Shown piece by piece: positions 35,991-40,448 of a DNA stretch of 40,448 nt. Under the pieces are notes generated by a model that saw only the letters and a list, made by a program, of their open reading frames with translations, ran no database searches and was not told the DNA's origin. Within the stretch, counting starts at the first letter, position 1; each line of letters begins with the position of its first letter. The stretch spans positions 1 to 40,448 of the forward strand of contig CAIPDP010000108.1 of NCBI GenBank assembly GCA_903863845.1, read 5' to 3'. Position numbers and translations under genes: made by a program. Origin of the DNA: an uncultured Mucilaginibacter sp. Its GTDB lineage: Bacteria > Bacteroidota > Bacteroidia > Sphingobacteriales > Sphingobacteriaceae.

Positions 35991-36161
35991 TGGATATTCC
36001 GGAGACCTTGACCAGTACATTCCCTGCGCTCTTGAGCACCGATTTGTGTTGAAAGAAAAGAATAATCAAATTAACCATCAATAGGTTAACATGGTCAATG
36101 TGTAACGGAATCACCTGTTCGACATTTCGGAATTAGGTGGTCAAGGTCTCCGTATTATCAA
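35991..36161 (+). repeat. Left 171-bp boundary element (MITE-like)
   Basis: Non-coding. Its own terminal inverted repeats include a perfect 15-mer, CGGAGACCTTGACCA (36000-36014) and its complement (36138-36152); over 24 terminal bases they match at 21. Internal hairpin wording includes TTAACC ... GGTTAA. It begins 16 bases after the S53 stop. Its inner half (about 36070-36161) is the better conserved half compared with the right copy. Confidence 0.75.
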
Positions 36162-36201
36162 CCCATGCCTTTAATTTACGAAAATCGCCGTGAAATTAAA
36201 A

Positions 36202-36241
36202 GAGGCCGCCTCACTTTTGAGACAGCCTCATCTTTTTTTTC
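36202..36241 (+). terminator. Orphan intrinsic terminator inside the cassette
   Basis: GAGGC (36202-36206) pairs with GCCTC (36225-36229); inside, CTCA pairs with TGAG; a run of eight T follows. No gene ends here: the only upstream sequence in the cassette is the boundary element. It may insulate the cassette from the peptidase gene or be the tail of a lost gene. Confidence 0.65.
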
Positions 36242-36343
36242 ATCATTCATTCGGTTGTGGCTTTACATAGCATTTCTCAATTCATCAACAATCATAAATC
36301 CTATCTTTAACCCCAAAACCAACAACCAAAATATTTTAAACCA

Positions 36344-36931
36344 ATGAACAAAGACCTCTTTTTAGATTTCATTCAAAACAATATTCCACACATTCCCATA
36401 AACAAAACTGCCTTAGAAGGAATTGTGGATGGCTTTGAAGAACTCACTTTTGAAAAAGGCGAATACATTTTAAAGCAAGGAAAAATTAGCGGCTATTATG
36501 TTTTGTTGGAAGGCTATGTAAGAGCCTACACTATTTCTGATAAAGGCGATGAAATAACAACTTACTTCTATCCGCCAAAAAGAGTAATTTTTGAAGCTGC
36601 TTCTTTTTTTGAAGGGGCAAAATCTTCTGAAAACATTCAGGCTATCTCACAGTGTTTTGGTTACTACACAACCTTTGACAAACTCAACCAAATGTTCCAT
36701 TCATTGCCCGAGTTTAGAGAGTTTGGCAGGGCTATGCTAGTAAAAGAATTTGTAGAGTATAAAAAACGAACACTTTCTATGATAAATAAAACAGCAGAAG
36801 AGCGATACGCTGAATTGATACAAACCAATAAAGTAATTTTTCAGGTAGCTCAACTTAAACACATTGCTTCTTACCTTGGAATGACCAATACTTCCCTAAG
36901 CAGAGTTCGGGCTGAATTTTCTAAAAAATAA
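36344..36931 (+). CDS. Crp/Fnr-family transcription regulator
   Basis: 195 aa. Cyclic-nucleotide-binding-like beta roll (about 25-120: GEYILKQGKISGYYVLLEGYVRAYTISDKGDEITTYFYPP) and a C-terminal helix-turn-helix (LKHIASYLGMTNTSLSRVRAE). The ligand pocket lacks the classic cAMP-contact arginine phrase (RSATV-like), and no Cys cluster for an iron-sulfur centre is visible. This type is common in Bacteroidota as local regulators. First gene of the cassette; it probably controls the genes that follow. A three-copy 9-mer lies just after its stop. Confidence 0.9.
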   Translation: MNKDLFLDFIQNNIPHIPINKTALEGIVDGFEELTFEKGEYILKQGKISGYYVLLEGYVRAYTISDKGDEITTYFYPPKRVIFEAASFFEGAKSSENIQAISQCFGYYTTFDKLNQMFHSLPEFREFGRAMLVKEFVEYKKRTLSMINKTAEERYAELIQTNKVIFQVAQLKHIASYLGMTNTSLSRVRAEFSKK

Positions 36932-36940
36932 TCTGCCCTT

Positions 36941-36984
36941 TTGCCAAATTTTTTTGCCATTTGGCAATTCATTTCTTGCCAAAT
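36941..36984 (+). promoter_or_regulatory. Triple 9-mer with two alternative hairpins
   Basis: TTGCCAAAT (36941-36949), its complement ATTTGGCAA (36959-36967) and TTGCCAAAT again (36976-36984). The middle copy can pair with either outer one, giving mutually exclusive 9-bp hairpins with 9- and 8-base loops. It lies between the Crp-type regulator and the methyltransferase. Either an operator cluster for that regulator or an attenuator-like RNA switch. Confidence 0.6.
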
Positions 36985-37042
36985 GATAACCGTTGCCTAA
37001 TAACTGTTGTGGATTTTTACATCATCATTTTTAAACAATTCA

Positions 37043-37876
37043 ATGATGGAAAATTCGCAACAACATGCACAGGCAGAAACGCCAACTTCAAATTTTTTTA
37101 CAGGCTCCATCCCACGCAACTACGATACCTATATGGGACCTGTTTTATTAAATCCCTATGCTATTGATTTAGCAGGTCGGATTAAACAACACGGGAAAAT
37201 TGAGGTATTAGAACTGGCAGCAGGCACAGGCATCGTTACCCGTTATTTGCTGCAGGCATTGCCCAATGCCGATATAGCAGCAACCGACATCAGCGAAGAC
37301 ATGATGAACATTGCCAAAGAAACCATTGCATCGCCTAAACTTTATTGGGCAAATCTGGATATGGCAGCAATTCCTTTCGCAAACGACAGCTTTGATTTAA
37401 TTGTTTGCCAGTTTGGGCTAATGTTCGTTCCAGATAAGCAAAAGGCATTAAGCGAAATGCACCGTGTGTTAAAGCCCGGTGGGCAATTACTCTTCAACAC
37501 CTGGGGAAACATAGCCGAAAACCCAATGTGGCAAATTAGCTTTGGTTTGTTTAAACAAGTGTTTGGCGAAATGCCTGTGCCAATGCAACAAAGTCCTTTT
37601 GCCTTAACTGATTTGGAAGAAATAAAGCAACTTTTAACAGAAGCAAATTTTACAACTACCAAAGCAGAAGAAGTAAGAAAAACTACGCAGGTAGAAACTG
37701 CTAAAAGTGCAGCACAAAGATTTTTACTTACAGCCCCAACATTAGCACAAAAGCCGGAGTTCTACCCTGATTTATTATCGCAATTAGAAAAGCGTTTGGC
37801 TGAAAACTTAGGCGACAATCCTTTGGTAGCTCCAATGATGGCTTTGGTTTTTGAAGCGACAAAAGCGGGAAACTAA
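37043..37876 (+). CDS. Class I SAM-dependent methyltransferase
   Basis: 277 aa starting MMENSQQHAQAE; a frame starting at 37007 adds 12 residues that look non-coding, and Met at 37046 is equally possible. UbiE/Methyltransf_11-like fold: motif I VLELAAGTGIVTRYLL, acidic ATDISEDMM, ANLDMAAIPFANDSFDLIVCQFGLMFVPD and HRVLKPGGQLLFNTW. Cytoplasmic, small-molecule acceptor likely but unknown. Seventeen bases before the membrane protein gene. Confidence 0.92.
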   Translation: MMENSQQHAQAETPTSNFFTGSIPRNYDTYMGPVLLNPYAIDLAGRIKQHGKIEVLELAAGTGIVTRYLLQALPNADIAATDISEDMMNIAKETIASPKLYWANLDMAAIPFANDSFDLIVCQFGLMFVPDKQKALSEMHRVLKPGGQLLFNTWGNIAENPMWQISFGLFKQVFGEMPVPMQQSPFALTDLEEIKQLLTEANFTTTKAEEVRKTTQVETAKSAAQRFLLTAPTLAQKPEFYPDLLSQLEKRLAENLGDNPLVAPMMALVFEATKAGN

Positions 37877-37893
37877 ATTCTAAAAACTTCAAA

Positions 37894-38277
37894 ATGAATT
37901 GGCGTACATTATATTTCATACAGGGTTTTGCAACATTCGCAACCTTTTTATTGATATTGCTAAACCCAACAGCAATACCAAATTCCTTTGGCTTGTCCGT
38001 AACCAAAGAAAATTATGCCTTTCCTTTTTTGATTGGTGCAAACGAAGTGGCACTTTGTTATTTATCATTTGCAGCAAGAGCCATCAGAGAAACCAAAACA
38101 ATAAAAAAAATTAGCACCTTTTTTATTGTTTTTCATTTTACCACCGGAGCCATGTGTTTGGTTGCTTTGTATTATGGTGCTTCCACAAAAATTCTTTCCA
38201 ATGTTGTTTTAAGAACTATAATGGTTGTAGCCTTTTATTATTACGGTATTTATAAAATCAAAAAAGATGGACAATAA
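37894..38277 (+). CDS. Small four-TM membrane protein, unknown
   Basis: 127 aa. TM segments at about 7-25, 45-62, 72-92 and 100-118. Phrases FLIGANEVALCYLSFAARAIRE and IVFHFTTGAMCLVALYYG are like small Bacteroidota inner-membrane proteins of the DoxX/DUF4345 size class, but I cannot assign it. Its end overlaps the next gene start by 11 bases, a sign of a tight operon. Confidence 0.8.
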   Translation: MNWRTLYFIQGFATFATFLLILLNPTAIPNSFGLSVTKENYAFPFLIGANEVALCYLSFAARAIRETKTIKKISTFFIVFHFTTGAMCLVALYYGASTKILSNVVLRTIMVVAFYYYGIYKIKKDGQ

Positions 38278-39259
38278 AAAATATTTAGTCATTGGTGCTA
38301 CTGGTCATGTTGGCTCAAAAACAACCATCCTGTTAGCAAACAGGGGTTACGATGTTACGGCAATGGTACGCAATGAAGGTGCGGTAATAAAAGACTCATA
38401 TACCGGCACTATCAAATATGTGGTTGGAGATTTATCAAATGAGCAATCTATCATCAATGCGGTGCAGGGAATGAATGTAGTAATTAACACAGCCAACGGT
38501 TTGCTGCCTCAGAAGAAAGGCGATAGTGTAACAGGCGTGAATGATGGAGCAGTAAGGCTTATCACATTATGCGAAAATGCAGGCGTAGAAAGATTTGTGC
38601 AATCATCAACACCCACTTTCAAATACGATAAAAACGTTCCCGAATTGTGGGGAAAAAGGTTGATTGAAAAAAGGTTGCAAACATCTTCCATGCAATCAGT
38701 CATAATCCGCAACCCTGCATTTATGGATGTGTTTATAGTAATGAGCGGCTTTCAACAGGCTGAAGATTATTCATTACATGCAACCACAAAAAGAAACTGT
38801 GGCTTTGCACAATGGTATATGAAACAGGTAGGAAATTTTGTTATAAAAAGGGGTTGGATGTTAGCACCAGGCGGGGCAAAACATGGCACACCAACTATTT
38901 CAACCAGGGATGTTGCTGAAATGCTTTTCGCAGGAGCTATCTATGAAGGAAATGAAAAAAGAATTTTAATAGAAGCTGGCGGACCTGAATGGCTAACGTG
39001 GAAACAAATTGCTGCAATCGTAGCAGAAAAAGTTGGCAGAAATAAAATCCGCCTCATACCAATACCTGCGTGGATGGCAAACTTAAACAAGGCGATGGTA
39101 AAACCATTTTCAAAATCTGCCGCCAACATTTTCGCCATGATGGGTTTTGTGGCTGCTTTTCAACCGCATTGGGAAAATAAAACAGATGTGATAAAGAAAT
39201 TCAGCCTGCCAAAGCAGCTAACACTATTCGATTATTTAGACATTAACTACAAAAAATAA
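38267..39259 (+). CDS. NmrA/atypical SDR NAD(P)-binding protein 1
   Basis: 330 aa. Rossmann start YLVIGATGHVGSKTTILLANRGYDVTAMVRN (GxxGxxG), then VVGDLSNEQSIINAVQGMNVVINTANG and RFVQSSTPTFKYD. It lacks the YxxxK active pair in the usual spacing, so it could be a reductase of the atypical SDR group or a redox-sensing NmrA-like protein. Overlaps the preceding gene by 11 bases and is one base from the next. Confidence 0.88.
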   Translation: MDNKKYLVIGATGHVGSKTTILLANRGYDVTAMVRNEGAVIKDSYTGTIKYVVGDLSNEQSIINAVQGMNVVINTANGLLPQKKGDSVTGVNDGAVRLITLCENAGVERFVQSSTPTFKYDKNVPELWGKRLIEKRLQTSSMQSVIIRNPAFMDVFIVMSGFQQAEDYSLHATTKRNCGFAQWYMKQVGNFVIKRGWMLAPGGAKHGTPTISTRDVAEMLFAGAIYEGNEKRILIEAGGPEWLTWKQIAAIVAEKVGRNKIRLIPIPAWMANLNKAMVKPFSKSAANIFAMMGFVAAFQPHWENKTDVIKKFSLPKQLTLFDYLDINYKK

Positions 39260-39260
39260 A

Positions 39261-40256
39261 ATGATAATGAAAGAAAAAATATTAATCACATTGGCAACAG
39301 GCACTACAGGGTATGCCATTACACAACTACTTTTACAGGAAGGTTATCTCGTTCGCATTTTTGTGCGTTCAAGAAATAAACGGGCATTAGAGTTAGAAAA
39401 AATGGGAGCAGAAATTGCTATTGGTGAGTTCAATAATTACGAGCAATTCAAAGCTGCATTAACAGGTATTGACAAAGCCTATTTCTGTTACCCAATGATG
39501 AAAGGTTTGCAGCAAAGCATTCAATTGTTTATCAAAGCGGCAATAGAAACAGATTTACATGCTATCGTTTTTATGGGGCAATGGCTGGCAGAGTACAAAG
39601 AAGCACCAAGTTTGTTGACAAGGGATATACAGGCTGCTTATAAATTATTGGAGCAATCGGGTTTAAATGTGGTCTATTACAATCCCGGTTTCTTTGCAGA
39701 TAATGTTGTTGCATTAACAGAAAGCATTGTTCAAATGGGACAAATGCCGTCACCTTTTGGCGATGGAAAATGTCCATGGATTTCAACCGGCGATTTGGGA
39801 AGATGTGCAGTTGCTTTATTGAAAAATCCTGAACCATACTTTGGCAAAAAGGTACACCCGGCAGGTGCAAAATCTATTGACGCAACTGAAATGGCAGCTA
39901 TCTATTCAAAAGTTGTTGGGCATAAAGTGAAAGTAATGCCTGTTACTGATAAAATGTTTATGAAGGCTGTAATGGCTGCTGCCAAAGAGTTTGGCTACGA
40001 TGAATTTGTAGCAGTTCAAACCGTTTTTTATATGCAGGAACTACGCAAAAACAATTTTGGACAACCCAATAATGTAGTAAAAGAACTCACAGGCAGAGAA
40101 CCGGAAGATTTTGAAACAATCGCAAGAGAATTTGTTGCCACCTCACCTTATGGCAAAAAAAGTTTTAAAGGAAAACTGTACGCTATGGGAAGTGTTTTCA
40201 AACTGCTAACTGCATCAATCCCCAATAAGGCAAGGCAGTTGGAATTAAACTCCTGA
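39261..40256 (+). CDS. NmrA/atypical SDR NAD(P)-binding protein 2
   Basis: 331 aa (start at 39261, or Met at 39267 just before KEKILITLATGTTGYAITQLL). GTTGYA is the nucleotide-binding loop; VRIFVRSRNKRALELEKMGAEIAIGEFNNYEQFKAALTGIDKAYFCYP is classic NmrA/QorB-like. No catalytic Tyr-Lys pair stands out. It is a distant paralogue of the gene before it, sharing fold and layout but not close wording. Last gene before the right boundary element. Confidence 0.88.
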   Translation: MIMKEKILITLATGTTGYAITQLLLQEGYLVRIFVRSRNKRALELEKMGAEIAIGEFNNYEQFKAALTGIDKAYFCYPMMKGLQQSIQLFIKAAIETDLHAIVFMGQWLAEYKEAPSLLTRDIQAAYKLLEQSGLNVVYYNPGFFADNVVALTESIVQMGQMPSPFGDGKCPWISTGDLGRCAVALLKNPEPYFGKKVHPAGAKSIDATEMAAIYSKVVGHKVKVMPVTDKMFMKAVMAAAKEFGYDEFVAVQTVFYMQELRKNNFGQPNNVVKELTGREPEDFETIAREFVATSPYGKKSFKGKLYAMGSVFKLLTASIPNKARQLELNS

Positions 40257-40277
40257 TAAAAAAGTTTTAGCTAAATC

Positions 40278-40448
40278 TGGAGAATACGGAGGCCTTGACC
40301 ACCTAATTCCGAAATGTCGAACAGGCGATTCTGTTACACATTGACCATGTTAACCTATTGAAAGTTAATTTGGTTTTTCCTTACGATTTACACAAATCGG
40401 TGCTCAATAGCGTACGGATTGTACTGGTCAAGGCCTCCGTTTTCTCCA
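40278..40448 (-). repeat. Right 171-bp boundary element (MITE-like)
   Basis: Inverted copy of the element at 35991-36161. Terminal inverted repeats of 24 bases match at 23: TGGAGAATACGGAGG at 40278 and TGGAGAAAACGGAGG read from 40448 on the other strand, both continuing CCTTGACCA. These are better preserved than in the left copy, so this one may be younger or under selection. It starts 21 bases after the last cassette stop. Confidence 0.75.

Larger units (their letters stand above)
35991..40448. mobile_element. AT-rich five-gene cassette bounded by inverted 171-bp elements
   Basis: The two bounding elements are 171 bp each, in inverted orientation, and align without gaps at about 147/171 positions by hand. 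The genes between have visibly lower G+C (19 of 60 at 36361-36420, 24 of 60 at 39001-39060) than the preceding peptidase (33 of 60 at 35461-35520). No transposase or integrase lies inside. This is either a cassette moved by a transposase acting in trans, or a segment that could invert between the repeats. The right element ends exactly at the window edge, so the outer flank and any target duplication cannot be seen. Confidence 0.7.

Noticed and set aside
35991..36161. CRISPR or integron attC array
   Set aside because: Only one copy at each end, inverted, with no regular spacers and no integrase or Cas gene.
36165..36347. 60-codon frame after the left boundary element
   Set aside because: Runs through an intrinsic terminator and low-complexity leader, and overlaps the Crp gene start; kept only as a possible scar.
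35991..40448. Classical insertion sequence or phage with att sites
   Set aside because: No transposase, integrase or phage gene inside, and the boundary repeats are long, inverted and internally palindromic, unlike direct att repeats.

Overview
The window looks like a chromosome segment of a Bacteroidota bacterium, most likely Sphingobacteriaceae (Mucilaginibacter/Pedobacter-like). The signs are promoters with the TAnnTTTG -7 box, carboxypeptidase-regulatory-domain/TonB-receptor outer membrane proteins, DUF2911 and DUF3810 proteins, RND tripartite pumps, and a sphingolipid-desaturase homologue (Sphingobacteriaceae make sphingolipids). The genus is inference. I saw no rRNA, tRNA, CRISPR array or transposase gene.

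Layout. 1-1538: 3' part of a GH27 alpha-galactosidase. 1607-6564: four genes that together make a complete route from trans-4-hydroxy-L-proline to 2-oxoglutarate (epimerase, D-amino-acid oxidoreductase, DapA-family deaminase, semialdehyde dehydrogenase). 6594-9112, minus strand: a secreted beta-propeller-like protein, a small unknown protein and a DES1-like desaturase. 9299-14575, minus strand: TolC / lipoprotein adaptor / RND permease operon. 14642-16593, minus strand: histidine kinase and OmpR-type regulator. 16693-19720, plus strand: half-size EamA protein and a large outer membrane beta-barrel receptor. An 11-base-periodic motif lies upstream of the regulator, the receptor and (weaker) the pump, which suggests one regulon.

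19822-29568: a small unknown gene, a 909-aa secreted protein with two plug-like segments and no barrel, an outer membrane protein, a VIT-type metal transporter paired with a b-type cytochrome, a GT39 glycosyltransferase, a CheY-like receiver, a DUF2911 protein and a DUF3810 HExxH membrane protein. 29686-33478: sugar porter, Tat-exported TIM-barrel isomerase/epimerase and HGSNAT/DUF1624-like acyltransferase. 33509-35974: thioredoxin, small unknown, S53 (sedolisin/kumamolisin) peptidase.

35991-40448 is the most unusual part. An AT-rich five-gene block (Crp/Fnr-type regulator, SAM methyltransferase, small membrane protein, two NmrA-like NAD(P)-binding proteins) sits between two 171-bp elements in inverted orientation. 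The two align without gaps at about 147/171 positions, and each has its own terminal inverted repeats. This looks like a transposase-less mobile or invertible cassette. Between its regulator gene and its methyltransferase gene is a triple 9-mer that can form two mutually exclusive hairpins.
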